Below are positions 1-11,101 of a DNA stretch of 23,040 nt, piece after piece. Numbering within the stretch: position 1 is the first letter of the stretch; each line of letters opens with the position of its first letter. A model generated the notes under the pieces. That model made no database searches, was not told the origin of the DNA, and saw nothing but the letters and a program-made list of their open reading frames with translations. This DNA is from Haplomitrium mnioides. Its lineage: Eukaryota; Marchantiophyta; Haplomitriopsida; Calobryales. The position numbers were made by a program, and so were the translations under genes. The stretch covers positions 1-23,040 of the forward strand of contig JBNGIS010011089.1 in assembly GCA_049999725.1 (NCBI GenBank). Reading direction: 5' to 3'.

Positions 1-642
1 AGCGATCTCTTTCTGTCGAGTCTCGGCCAGGCGCTGCATTCCTTTCGCTTCGTTGTTTAATCTCTTCCAGCCCGAGCCTCTGTCGAATCCCAACGATCAA
101 TTCTTCTCAGCAAGAGCCTCCCTAGATCTCTACTTCAATTGCTCCTCCCGCTGCGGCATTTCGATTGCTTCTTCTTGTTCGATTGCCCACCAACACGAAG
201 AACTTCCTCTCGAATTCGAATTTTTCCTTCAGCACTTCGTTCTCTTCATTTGATTCTCAACCACGCGACGTGCTCTTACTCATGTTCTTGGTAAGGGACA
301 GATCCTCATCTTCCTCAAATTTCATATTTTCTTCTGTTAACGCGAATAACTTCAAGACGACCAACTGCATCAGGGACGAACCATTGAAAATGCTATTTTA
401 CTTCTCACACCATTCCGATGTTATGAAGTCATCTCCCGATAGTATTCGAGATCGCTGTCGAAGAATAGGCACCCCTTAATTAATCCCGCAGTTGAATCCT
501 CAAACGTAATTCTTCCACTATTGTCTATATCCGTCATGTTGAACATCTGCTTCATCATTGATCAGCTCACAGATCGATCTTCCTCGGGGATCCTCCTTCG
601 CAACACTCTTCTCATTCACATTCTACCAGGAGCTTGCTATAT
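1..642. other. Non-coding, pyrimidine-rich, LTR-like left flank
   Basis: No protein family is recognisable. The open frames near 53-479 are rich in Ser, Phe and Leu, as expected from translating a C/T-rich strand, and have no motif. The stretch resembles the LTR interior at 9500-10400 in composition and short words (GATC and TCG-rich), and it leads directly into a block shared with that LTR. I infer that it is LTR sequence of a related element cut by the window edge. Confidence 0.4.
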
Positions 643-1001
643 ATCCCATAAGCACCCCTTGAAAAGACTTGTACAGATATAAAAGTAACCCCCTCTCTTG
701 TTCTTTCAAGAGGCATCCCCCCTAGGGGTCTAAGGCCACCGCTTCTTCCTTCTCTGCCCCTGGACAGACCTAGTTCAGGGCACAGTTACCACAACACAAG
801 TTCTGGGCAAGCTGTCCATCAAAACAAAAATAGAAAACATAGATAGAAATGTAGATAGGGGCTGGCTGGCCCTCGACAATTAGATTAAGTTTTATTATTA
901 TTATTATTTCCTCAAAATAATTCTCACCCTATATCACAGCCTCTTCTTCCTTTCTTCTTCTTCACACTTTACTATACTCCATTTCTTTTCCATATTCATA
1001 A
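643..1001 (+). repeat. Dispersed repeat block, copy 1 (LTR segment)
   Basis: This block aligns by eye, in the same orientation, with 10477-10810. Shared landmarks in the same order are CCCATAA, an AGAGGCA followed by a C-run, TAAGGCCACC, a GACCTAGTT(C/T)AGGGC word, CAATTAGATTA followed by GTTTTATTA, and an ACTATACTC(C/T)ATTT-like stretch at the right end. The partner lies inside the solo LTR at 7913-11096, so this copy is probably a fragment of the same LTR family. A short TTA microsatellite sits at 892-907. Homology is lost to the eye on both sides. Confidence 0.7.
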
Positions 1002-1959
1002 CTTTTCCCAAAACTCAAGAAATAACACTTTCCTTTATTTTTACCGCGCCGAAAAGAGCATCCTTTACGTCGATTCTGATTCTTTTGCAGGGACTTTTCT
1101 CTCACAACATGAATGGCAGAACACTTAGTTCTGAGATGAGTCAACTATCTCTGTTTTGAAATGAAGTGACACGTGCTCTATTTTGAGAAAGCAAACACAT
1201 CTGGCCTGATAGGAAGTGATACCAAAAGTTGAAGATCATGAAGAAGAGGACTGAGATAAGATAAGTTGGAGGAAAGCTGGTAAATATGGTCGGGAGGACA
1301 GAGCTGTAGGGTGACATTCACGTGGCAGCAAAGTTGAAGACTATGATCTGCATCCAGCAAGGGTAAGAAGAAGGTTGGGATTGTGGAGTATTTTTTAATA
1401 GGAGTGAGTGTGTTTGTTGCAGGTCTGGCCAGAAATGGAGATCAGAAAAAAAACTAAAGAAGAGAGAGAAATCAGGCCAGGGCTGTATATGTGAAATGTT
1501 GTAGGCTGGAGGGAGATTAGAAATCCAGAAAGTGTATCTGACCCTTCGCTGTGGAGTTGCCAAAGCGTTTGTTCAATTGGTTGCTATTTGTTGAAGTTGG
1601 AGTTGGAGAGGAAGGTGAGTGAAGTGCAAGGCATCATGATGGTTGAGTTTTCCCGTTACCTCCAGAGAGTGGCAGAAACTCAGCATGAAGATCGACGATC
1701 AAAACTTGCTGTCGGGAAGTGATGACACTAGCAGGGAGTTGTGGCAGCTTGTCACTGCCATACATGATGAGGCTGGAGGGTCCGAAGATTTGTGTTGACT
1801 CCACAAGGTGAAGACCGCATGAAGTACACCTTGAGTAGTAAGTAGGATGGATTTTCAGAAGGTAGGGAAGTTAGGGAGATATGGAGTTAGGAATCTTGAC
1901 ATTGTTCGGGGGAACATCAATACCCTGTCTTGGATTGTTGTTCAAGGAGTGATACATAG
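1002..1959. other. No gene seen; probably LTR U3 upstream of the 1960 TATA box
   Basis: The frames here are short and broken, with no recognisable domain. Because a TATA box, an LTR-type CA end and a primer binding site follow within 190 bases, much of this stretch is probably the U3 part of that LTR. Its 5' boundary cannot be set because I found no second LTR copy in the window. Confidence 0.35.
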
Positions 1960-1968
1960 TATATAAAG
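1960..1968 (+). promoter_or_regulatory. Putative LTR TATA box
   Basis: The word TATATAAAG lies 156 bases before the inferred LTR end at 2124. That is a usual distance for an LTR promoter, leaving room for a short R-U5. The call rests on the motif and its position relative to the LTR end and the primer binding site. Confidence 0.5.
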
Positions 1969-2124
1969 TTAAATGTATTCCCCTTCAGTCCTATGTTATG
2001 TACTTTGCATCCATCCACCTTTTCTCTCACATGTTGTACATTATGTTATGTTATATGTATGTCAAGTAAACACCAGAACATGGCTCCTCCCCTTATGTCC
2101 CGTTCTCTTCTTTTCGCCCCAACA
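1969..2124 (+). mobile_element. R-U5-like 3' end of a Ty3/gypsy 5' LTR
   Basis: The stretch lies between the TATA box and a CCCCAACA end, with the canonical terminal CA at 2123-2124. One spacer base separates it from the tRNA-Asp-type primer binding site. Only the 3' boundary is defined. No matching 3' LTR was found downstream, so the upstream limit and total length are unknown. Confidence 0.55.
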
Positions 2125-2125
2125 G

Positions 2126-2143
2126 TGGCGACATTGCCGGGGA
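2126..2143 (+). promoter_or_regulatory. Primer binding site, tRNA-Asp type
   Basis: The 18-mer TGGCGACATTGCCGGGGA matches at 16 of 18 positions the complement of the 3' end of plant tRNA-Asp with CCA (TGGCGCCGTTGCCGGGGA, from memory). It sits one base after an LTR-type CA end. Athila/Tat-like plant Ty3/gypsy elements commonly use this primer, which agrees with the integrase type found downstream. Confidence 0.8.
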
Positions 2144-2170
2144 TCACTCTTTTTGTTGTAACACTTTCAT

Positions 2171-3650
2171 ACAAATCATAATGTGTTGAAATATATTGTG
2201 AACAAAGTAGATTTATCAAAAAGATTGGTTAGATGGATTCTATTATTGCAATAATTTGAACTTGAAGTGCATGTTTGATCGGGGAAGGTCCATGTGAATG
2301 CACATTTTCTCTCAAGTTTGGAAGGAGAACCATCAATGAATCAAGTGGATGATTAGCTGATAGATGAACATCTTTTCAAAGTATTAGAGGAGTCAGAATT
2401 CAAAGATATTATTGAGTATTTGAAGCATCAAGTTGTACTATTTGGAATGACTTTAGAATAGAGAGCAATGGTTCAATATAAGATGTCTCCATACACTTTA
2501 TTTCAAGGAAACTTGTATAAATTAGAACCCAATGAATTTCTTTGGAGATGCATAAAAGAGGAAGATTGGAAGAAAATGATCTCAACATTGCATGAGGATA
2601 TGGAAGGAGGTCACTTTGCTATAAGAAATACGGTGAAAAAGATCTTGGAGAGTCAATATTGGTGACCAAAAATGAATAAAGACATGGCCAACTTCATTAA
2701 ACATTGTGACTCATGTCAATGGACAAGACAATCAACAACAACATCTAATTGTCCATTGACTATGATTCTGCTATTAGCTCATTTTGAAAAGTTTATTTTG
2801 TGGTGTCAATTCAGCCTACAGAAAGATGGATGCATAGCATATATATCTTGGTGACAATGGATTGTGCTACAAAATGGGCAAAGGCAAAGCCGATAAAGAG
2901 AGATATTGCCAAAGTGGTGGCGGAATTTTTGCTCAATAATATTTTAAGCCATTTTGGGTGTTTTTTGGAATTGTAAATGATAGAAGAACATACTTCTTCA
3001 ATTGAAATTATGACAATGTGGCATCTAATTAAGCATTAGAAGATTACTCCTTATAACCCAAGAGCAAATAGACACACAAAAAGAGTTAATGGAATTTTAT
3101 ATAAGATCTTTAATAAAATTGTGTCAATTGATAAGATCTCATATGATAGGAAAGTATCAGCAGTATATAGGCTTACCAGACAACGGAAAAGATTTCTACT
3201 TAGAAGGCTCCATATTTCTTGGTTTATGAGATGCATGCGATTATGTGAGTGGAGTTAGCTATTTCTACTCTAAACATTCAAATATTGAAGAGATAGCTAG
3301 TGGAAGAAAGCATATGGAAGAGAACCCAAGAAATAATCTAGTTGGAGGAAGAAAGAAGCCTAAGTCTGGAAAAGAATGAAGAAATCCAATAGCAACAAAA
3401 GTGGAGGCATGATAAGAAATTAAAATTTACAATGGTAAAAGAAGATGAATTGGTCTTAGTTTATGATTTACGTTATTAGTTGTTTCTTGGAAAGTTTCAA
3501 ATCATATGGGATGGACCTTATCAAGTAGTTCATGTCTATGAGAATGGATTTGTGATTTTAACAACATTGGATAGAGAGACATTACCTACTCATATTATTA
3601 ATTATCATTTAAAGAAATATTTTCCAAAAGAATGTGTTGCGCAATAGAAA
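2171..3650 (+). pseudogene. Decayed RNase H C-terminus and integrase of a Ty3/gypsy element (Athila/Tat-like)
   Basis: Translation from 2171 gives the end of an RNase H domain (TNHNVLKYIVNK; RWILLLQ; NAHFLSSLEGEP). An integrase follows. Its HHCC zinc finger is intact: His at 2591 and 2612, Cys at 2705 and 2714, with GGHFAIRNT and CDSCQ visible. The core shows TMDCATKW with the first Asp near 2860, NDRRTYF with the second near 2976, and TPYNPRAN. The third acidic residue, expected just after it, is Lys (AAA, 3079-3081). The C-terminus ends with a DRETLPTHIINYHLKKYF-type motif near 3570-3620, the form seen in Athila/Tat integrases. There are several in-frame stops and at least one frameshift near 2960. 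Gag, protease and RT are absent; RNase H homology begins within about 30 bases of the primer binding site. This copy cannot be functional. Confidence 0.88.
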
Positions 3651-5291
3651 GGGGAATATATGAGGAGGTTTTCAAACGAAAAGTATCGGAAATTGCCTTT
3701 CAAGTCTAATTTTTTAGGACAATGAAATGGAATGGAGCAAAAGAATTGTGGAAACTTTGAAAGTTTTTTTATTTGATGATTTTGATCTGAATGGGAAAAA
3801 TTGGATGCCAATTCTCTATTGTAATAAGAAGACTGCACAAAAAATGTTCAAAAGTAGAATGCTAGAAAGTCGAAAAGATAATAGTTGAATAATGCCTCTT
3901 GGTTTATATATCTTAGAAGGATTTAAATATGACATAGTTAGATATCTTGCCATTTCATAAAGACATTGATTCAATTGTTTAAGTCTGTTCAAGACTCTAA
4001 ATTGAGTGTCTCTTTTGTCTCTTTATATTTTTGATAATCTTTTTATAAGCAAAGCCCATTCCAAAATAATTTGGAAGTGTCGCTTTGGATTTATGTTTAC
4101 ATTCTTTTGATAAAATAAAGAGTTTCCTAAGAAATATTTGAGTATTTGCAAAGGAATATTTATCTTTGAAGAGTAAGCATACATGTTCAGTATCTAAGGG
4201 TCACATCATCAAAGTGAATCAAAGAAGATAATTGTTAACGGTAACAAGGCTATGAGTGAGTCCGTTTTAGAGAATTTGTGTACAAAGAACTTAATCTAAT
4301 TCATCCACATCCTATTTTGCTTAAAAGGTTCATTGTTCACCAAGAAGAGGAGGATAGAAGGCTAGACCGTAGATAGGTTAGGAAGAAGGCAATGCTAGAG
4401 AGAGGAGAGACCCAAGAAAGGAGTTGATCAAGGCAGAAGGGAGAGCTCAAGTTGATTGTAGAGCCTACTTGATCAATTACAGAGTAGAAGCCTTGTTAAA
4501 TAACATAAAGGCTAGATGAGGTGTGAAAAATACTGGTCTTGCATATTGATGAATAGGCAAGAATAAGCTTTAGTCAACCAGTTGAAAGTTGCCGCATCTT
4601 GTCAAGGCAATCGCATAAGGTGGAAATCTTAATTCCAAAATCATTAACTGTAAGCAATTTTGAGAAAGATAAAGGAAGAGAAATGAGTGGAAAGTGCTCT
4701 AGACCCTATATTCCACGATGGAATCAATTGATTTCTCAACAAATCACACAAGATTAAAGAATGCGCATAATTGTTAGAGTTAGGAGCGGAGAGATCAAAG
4801 TCAAAGTGAGAATTAGGAGGTTCCAAAGTTGTGGAAAGAGGCTTCTGAAGTTGTTTATCGGATGCATGTCAAGCTCTAGCGAGTTACAAAAGTTAGCGCA
4901 GAAGAGAAGAATTGCATTCCAAAAATTCAAATCGGAAGGAATCCAATGGATTAGTGCAGTCTGATCGTATCCAAAAGAGCGACAGTCAAGCTTCCAAGCA
5001 AAAAACAGCAACAAGGAGTAGGATATCAAAATATGTTCTGATTAGTGATTGGTGGAAAATTGTTAGTAACGTCAACTTAATTGTCGCATAGCAGGACAAC
5101 CAACTTGTCAAAAAAATAGAGGTGAACGAGACGGTCCAACTTCCCCATTGAAAGCAAAGTCATGCGACATCAGAAGGGTTCCTTCTTGCTATTTCAAAAA
5201 GGTTGGGTTGATCCAATGCATCTTTTCAAAAAGGGTGCAACATCTTTTTTTTCATCTATAGAGAAGTTTTGGGGTCCGATCTTGAGAACCT
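3651..5291. other. No gene seen; 3' non-coding part of the deleted element and unknown DNA
   Basis: AT-rich DNA follows the integrase. A purine-rich stretch at about 4336-4460 might be 3' untranslated element sequence, but I cannot point to a polypurine tract followed by an LTR start. No copy of the 1969-2124 LTR segment is visible. The frames near 4754-5029 on both strands are short and motif-free. Confidence 0.5.
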
Positions 5292-5391
5292 NNNNNNNNN
5301 NNNNNNNNNNNNNNNNNNNNNNNNNNNNNNNNNNNNNNNNNNNNNNNNNNNNNNNNNNNNNNNNNNNNNNNNNNNNNNNNNNNNNNNNNNN
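5292..5391. other. Assembly gap of exactly 100 N
   Basis: A run of 100 undetermined bases, the conventional size for a scaffold gap of unknown length. The true distance and even the adjacency of 5291 and 5392 are therefore uncertain. Frames that appear to read through it are artefacts. Confidence 0.99.
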
Positions 5392-7727
5392 AAAAAGAAA
5401 ATTTTGGTGAGAAAAGTGATTCCATTGATGTAAAACACTACCTCTTCGATTTAAAGAACTTGGAAAATGGGTAAATTGTGTGTTTCGGGATTCACTATGT
5501 CATTACAATGACTTTTTCAAGTTGTTGCATGTGTTTTTTTATTTGTTGTGTAGAAGTAGTTAAGTTTTGGAGAAGACAATTCATTGTATTGGAATAGGAA
5601 GAGACAATTGTGTCACTTGGTAGATTTAAGATGATATATGTAGAATAGATTCAACTTGGTGGTGATTTCCTAGTATATTCAAGGTAGTTTTGTTTCTTAC
5701 TAGTATGTCTAACCTCTTCTATATTGTTTTGTTTGCTATGTGTTTCTCTTTTAGTCTCTTATATTTGGAATGTGTATGTTATTGGATGAATATGTGATTG
5801 TAACAAGTATCTTTTGTTGGGTGACAATAGATTACTTAAGATAAATTTTTGCATATGGTGAGTGGATGCAATTCTATCTTAGAGCTTGATGTAGTAGCTA
5901 TATTTAATCTAAAACGTATATTGTATCATATAGAAAATGTCAATAAATTTGATGCAAGCTTGGTTGTAGCATAGTGTGCTACTATATAACATTCATCCCT
6001 TCTATAGCCTATACATACTAGTCGCAACAATGGTGTTGGTGCCGTTGGCTAAATTACCTTTGCCACACCATTGTCTAAGTCAATCTTTGCCAAAATCCAT
6101 TGCCATTGCTCCTCACTTTGCCAAAAGTTGTAGTTTTTTTTCTCCTCGGCCTCGTCAAATTTTGCATCTCTGCCATGAAACGTAGATCTCTTAGATGATA
6201 TACGATTGTGGAATGTCTGACAATTGTTTCCTATAGCTATGAGGATGCCAAAATTGTCATCAACATAGAGTTGGACAGTAGTATGGATAGATGATTCAGC
6301 TATCTTGTAGTTTTTTTAAAATTTTTTTTTGTAAATTATCGATTGTCAATTTAGGATTGCATTTGCTTGTTTTGCATTTTCTTTCTTTGCTAGGAAATTG
6401 TATTCCCTTTTCCAATGACATTTGTCTGCCCTTGCTTCTTGACATAATTCAATTGTACAACTAAGTTTAGTTGTATATATTTTATCTTGCCTTTCTTGTG
6501 AGTGATTTTTTTGCTAGTAGTGAATTGAGTTAGTCAGCTCTTAGCAAAATCCAAAAACAAAAACTACAAAATTGGTCCCTAAGAGAGTTTCTGTCTTTTT
6601 TTTTTGTTTCATTGTTCTAAATAGTCAATTTGATAAGATGTTGGCACCAATATGTGCCATGTTTTCATTTTTCTTCCCAATTGTTGTCTTTGTTGGCCGA
6701 GAAGGCCATTGCCTTCCAACTACTTTTATTTTTTCTTAGTGACACTAGTATATTGAGGTCCAAAGAGCTGATCCCTATTATCAAATAGTGCATGAAGTCC
6801 TTAAATGTGCACAAAGCATTTTCCTCCTTTACCTTCCCTTTCCAAATCAAAAAGATATAATAGACGTTGCCTTCTTCTCCTTGAGCTTAGTAGAAACGAG
6901 CAAACTTCTCAATCCAAGTACTAAATACCCTACTAGTTATTATTATCAAAGCTATGGAATGGCAACAAATTATGCCATTCACGTGCCATTGCTAGAAGTT
7001 CACACACCAAATGACTATCAATTGAGTAGATGTAGACACTCATATAAGTTGGTTTTTAGCCATTGCAACAACTACATGTTATTCAGCCGATGTTCTATAA
7101 AAACAAATTCCTACAACACTAGATGGAGATGTCATAAATGGTATTTCCATGAAACTAATGCCCTTCAAACCTAGCTTGAGCTTTGAATTACTTTCCTTGA
7201 CCATTTCAGGCAAGCTTTTCACTTTGATTAGGCATAAGATGATTTGTTCAGTATCAAAATATTTGTGGCAGAGTGGATTCAAGACTAAAACCAACCGCTA
7301 CTTTGAGCTAAAAGCCACTATTGATCTTCTATTTCATTTGGCAATTGAAAATATCAAGTTTTGGCATTCACTACTAAAAGTCATCAATTTGATGCTTCTA
7401 ATTTTTTTTCTATTGCAAAACAAATTTATTTTTTATAGATACAAATTGATTATTTTACATAAACAGTGTATTTAAGAAAAAATTATAATGAAAATGCTCT
7501 AAATTTGCTTTTTGAAAATTTAAATATTCAATTAAAACATCATCCAATTGTGAATATATTGAATGCATTCAAAATTAGAGCCAAAATATACACTTAATTA
7601 AAAAACATATAAAAGAGAATGGAGATGTATAAGCAATTGTAAACTTCATCACTATCAAATATATATAAGTTTCATAACAATACTACTGAGATCAAAAGCT
7701 CAATAAAACATACAAAATTTAGCAAAA
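5392..7727. other. AT-rich DNA with no recognisable gene
   Basis: I read both strands. The longest open frame (6788-7174, + strand) shows no family motif, has biased composition and overlaps equally open frames on the other strand. Poly-T and poly-A tracts are common. From about 7560 the sequence grades into the degenerate 73-bp array. Very old transposon DNA is likely but cannot be assigned. Confidence 0.5.
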
Positions 7728-7912
7728 AATACACTCAATCAAACAAAGAGGCATATGCTTGTATAAAATTTGTCATTACAGTTCTCATATATGTGTTTTT
7801 AAGATCAAAATCAAACAAGAATGCCTATTCAAGCTTGGACTTCAACACCTTGAACTTCAATGTATATTTTGTTAAGACCAAAATCAAATAAAAGAGCCCA
7901 TATGTGCATAGA
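7728..7912 (+). repeat. Degenerate ~73-bp tandem array, left part
   Basis: Each unit opens with a word close to AAGATCAAAATCAAACAAG. Unit starts are 7728 (degenerate), 7801 and 7874, giving periods of 73 and 73. The unit at 7874 is cut after 39 bases by the insertion at 7913. Unit bodies are strongly diverged, with only the opening word well kept, so the array is old. It continues after the insertion at 11102. Older units may extend to about 7600. Confidence 0.75.
7908..7912 (+). repeat. 5-bp target site duplication, left copy (ATAGA)
   Basis: ATAGA directly precedes the TG start at 7913 and is identical to 11097-11101 directly after the CA end. Five base pairs is the standard duplication for LTR retrotransposon integration. 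Confidence 0.8.
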
Positions 7913-9346
7913 TGTTGCATCAACCTGCAAGTATTCAGGATCAAATTACTCTGATCCAGTATCGAACCCACGTGGAGCAGTGTCAATCTGATCTATTTTC
8001 TATGATTTCTATAGTTTCCAGTTGTTTTGGACACAGACAACTGAACACACCTCAGGACCATGCCCTTCAAACCTTGGTCACTTACTCTCCCTTCTCTCTC
8101 TCAACACCAATAAGTACTACAATGACAATGAGACTCCTCTCCCTTGCCATCTAGCATTTGTTAGAACAGGATTTCCAGATCATCCACTCCAGAAGACTGG
8201 AATATTTCAATAAAGCATTCCCTCCAAGCAGACTTTAAGCTTGAGAGATGAAGAACCTTCATCCACAGATTTGCATAAGAAATCTAGGGACAGCCTTCTA
8301 TCTTTCCTAGCACTCCTTGCTGGGATTACAATTCAAAACATCCCACAATTCCTCAATCTAGAATTCAAAATCTGAATTCTCTAGCAGAATGCACCCAGGT
8401 ACTCCCCTGGCCTGCCCTTCTCTAGAGCAATCCTTTTCTAAATTCACAATTGCAGAATGTGCATTGCTCCTGTCATTACAACCTATTTTACATCCTTGCT
8501 TCAGCAATCATACTGCCCCCTTGTGATCTTCAATTCTGTCCAAGGAGCAGGGGATTCTCAAATAAAAAATTATAAACTTTATAAACTTGTCAAATGAATC
8601 TTTACAATGAGAAATGTTGTCCCAGGAGAAAGGGGGACCCCACTACTAGTCTTATGCTCCTTCTCCTTCAATTGATTCCTAACTAACCTCTATATAGGAA
8701 CCTATTGTTCTGCCGATAATCATCCTAATTTGATTGCTACACTAAGCTAATTTACAGATAATGACACAATTAGATCACCTATCTATTGCTACTAACTGTC
8801 AACTAAATATTAATCTATAACTAAACTCTAAAACTAGTACTCTAATTACTATTTCACCTCATTACATCCAGCCCAAATGTGCAATTTTTCCCTTCACAAT
8901 CTTCATGGGATTTAGTTGGGACTGGTATGCCCTTCTCAATTGTCTACATGTTTCATATAAGAACCTCCTAAGTCTCTTTCCTTCACTAACTTTCTAACTC
9001 GCTTGCTACATGAACTACGCACAGCTCCTCTTTGAAAATAACTGCCTTGTCTTGTCGAATAAGAACAATGCCTTCATCATTGTTTTGAGGCAACTTGTTG
9101 AAAGCTTGCAATAAGAACAACACGCGCCCAAAGCTCCCTTCACTAAGTTGTGAACAAGCTCGATATAAAAATGACAAAGAAACTCCTTTTTTGAACCAAC
9201 TCCTTGCACGTACCCGTCGAACTTTCATCCTTTGAATCTGTACCCTTTCAAACTTTCACAATTATCCTCTCCACAGTCCGGATCTTTGATAGATCATCCT
9301 TTCAGCCGATCAGTCATTACTCCTTTCAATTTCGGTAGGTCCTCCC

Positions 9347-9510
9347 ATCGGATCCCTCTTAAGTGGGCTCTCCACATCGGAAGCTCAATCGAAACCCATT
9401 TAACCGGGCTTTCCACCTTAGAAGCTCAATCAGAACCCTCTTAAGTGGGCTCTCTAATTAGGAAGCTCAATCGGAACCTCTTTAACGAGGCTCTCCACTT
9501 AGGAAGGTTT
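9347..9510 (+). repeat. Four-copy 41-bp tandem repeat inside the solo LTR
   Basis: There are four contiguous units of exactly 41 bp, starting at 9347, 9388, 9429 and 9470. Each opens with ATCGGA or a close variant, has a central (C/T)TTAA followed by a GGGCT(C/T)TC-like word, and ends in GGAAGCTCA; the last unit diverges at its end. No indels separate the units despite base differences. A degenerate fifth unit may precede them at about 9300-9346. In an LTR such an array is a candidate set of repeated regulatory elements. Confidence 0.88.
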
Positions 9511-10476
9511 GGTCTCGCTCAGTTCTTCGGATTGGACACCATGTAACATAGGTTGTTTCCAACCAGCCCACACAGTTGATCATTTGTTCAATTTCGCAGC
9601 ACCAAGGCTCTTCGTAGTAGCGGCTTGCTCGATCAGCGCACCGATCAATCATCCTTCACAAGAGCTCGCTCGATCGCAAATCATCGCCATAGCAAATCAT
9701 CCATTCTTCACAGGCACTTATTCGATCCTCGCAGCACACCAGTGAAGACTTCATCGCAGGAGGGATTCATCTTTGGATTTAACAAGGGACTTTGCATCAG
9801 ATCAATTCTTGATTCTCGTAGCCAACCCTTCCCACAGGCCTCTTCACATTTTGCGGGTGGAAATTTGTCGCTCAGGGTCTTTGTCACTTGCCAATCTCTC
9901 TTCACACCCAATCACCTTTGCAATAGGGGGAATCTCTCGACACAACTCCTTCCCTTGTCAATTCATTGCAGGTCCCTTCCTCACAGAGGCGTTTGACTCC
10001 AAATTTGGATCACATAGCTTTAGCGCAACAGCTCGTCTCAACTCAATCTTCATCAAGGATCCTCATCAGCAAGGTAATTCTTCAGTTGGGTACAGCGCAG
10101 CTCAATTGATTCAAACAGACCCTTCGTCGGATTCAGCTCTTCATTCAAATGTCGCAGCAGGGCTTGCATGTCTGCCTTCATTTACTCGATTTCAAATTGG
10201 ACCGCACATCCTTGTTATTCAAAATTTCCAGCACGACAGAAAGGGCCTTTGTAGTAGATATCTCTTCGTCAGCAATTTGTAGGGATTCTTCCTCCAGCTT
10301 AATTTCTCGCAAGGATCTTTGTTGCAGTGGCTTTGCATCACATGGCTACCTTGCAGCCAATCCTTCTTCAATTACAGGGGATTCATCATTGCCATGCACC
10401 CTTTCTCAAAACCATAACACAAGAAACCCACACATACGTCAATGAGTCACCATGGCCTCTGCAGAATGGGGATTTA

Positions 10477-10810
10477 ATCCCATAAATTTTCCACATTGTT
10501 GTAGGAGTAGTATATAATGATGTTGCTCTTCCTTCCTTTCGAGAGGCAGCCCCTTAGGGGGTGTAAGGCCACCTACATATCCCTCTTCTGCCCATAGACG
10601 GACCTAGTTTAGGGCTTACCTTTCCCCATGGCACGCTGTCCTCCAACTTCAGAGTTAGATAGATATAGGATTAGTGGGCTTGGCTTGGCCTCCAACAATT
10701 AGATTAGTTTTATTAATTATTTTATTTTTATACTTTTTAAATTTTTATTTCTATCCTTTTATTTTTCCTTACTCCTACAACTATACTCTATTTTTCTTTC
10801 TATATAAATA
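10477..10810 (+). repeat. Dispersed repeat block, copy 2 (inside the solo LTR)
   Basis: This is the partner of 643-1001. It holds the same ordered landmarks: CCCATAA, AGAGGCAGCCCC, GTAAGGCCACC, GACCTAGTTTAGGGC, CAATTAGATTAGTTTTATTA and CTATACTCTATTT. It lies about 290 bases from the LTR 3' end and ends at a TATATAAATA word (10801-10810). It therefore probably covers a conserved promoter-proximal or untranslated part of the LTR. Confidence 0.7.
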
Positions 10811-11096
10811 AGATCAAACTTCTAATTTATTATTTCATTATTATTATATTTTTATTTCTATAAGACCTCTGAAGTCAACTTATCTTGATCACACCTGGCA
10901 CCATATTTCACTCTCAAAGTATCTTCATGTATCAAGCAACCCATAACAATTGCTCTACTTCCTCAAGTCCATAAGACTAATATCTCTTAATTTCCTCCAT
11001 TTCCTTTAACACAACAACTATAATGCTATGCTCCACTAGATCAGGGGGTTAATTCTCAATTTTTTTCTTTACTCCATCCCCAACTGGGCCTCCACA

Positions 11097-11101
11097 ATAG
11101 A
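11097..11101 (+). repeat. 5-bp target site duplication, right copy (ATAGA)
   Basis: Identical to 7908-7912. It follows the terminal CA of the 3184-bp element at once and precedes the remainder of the interrupted 73-bp unit. Confidence 0.8.

Larger units (their letters stand above)
7913..11096 (+). mobile_element. Probable solo LTR, 3184 bp
   Basis: The element begins TGTTGCATC and ends GGGCCTCCACA, so it has TG...CA termini with short TGT/ACA inverted ends. It is flanked by ATAGA on both sides. The insertion splits one unit of a 73-bp tandem array: 39 bases remain on the left (7874-7912) and 34 on the right (11102-11135). I found no gag or pol, no internal primer binding site and no repetition of its ends inside, so a solo LTR left by LTR-LTR recombination is the simplest reading. 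A LARD-type non-autonomous element is possible. The open frames between 9232 and 10445 lie in C/T-rich DNA and have no motif. Inside lie a 41-bp tandem repeat and the block shared with 643-1001. The strand is inferred from that block and a TATA-like word near 10801. Confidence 0.82.

Noticed and set aside
4640-5030. Small open frames on both strands near 4644-5029
   Set aside because: Short, overlapping on opposite strands, with no motif or start context.
5162-5438. Open frames spanning the N-run on both strands
   Set aside because: They are open only because the 100 undetermined bases contain no stop.
6788-7174. 128-codon + strand open frame
   Set aside because: No recognisable domain, no codon or composition signal, competing frames on the other strand, and AT-rich surroundings; treated as chance.
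9232-10445. Overlapping open frames up to 169 codons inside the solo LTR
   Set aside because: Several frames are open at once on C/T-rich DNA, compositions are Ser/His/Phe-rich, no motif is seen, and the frames sit inside an LTR with defined ends.
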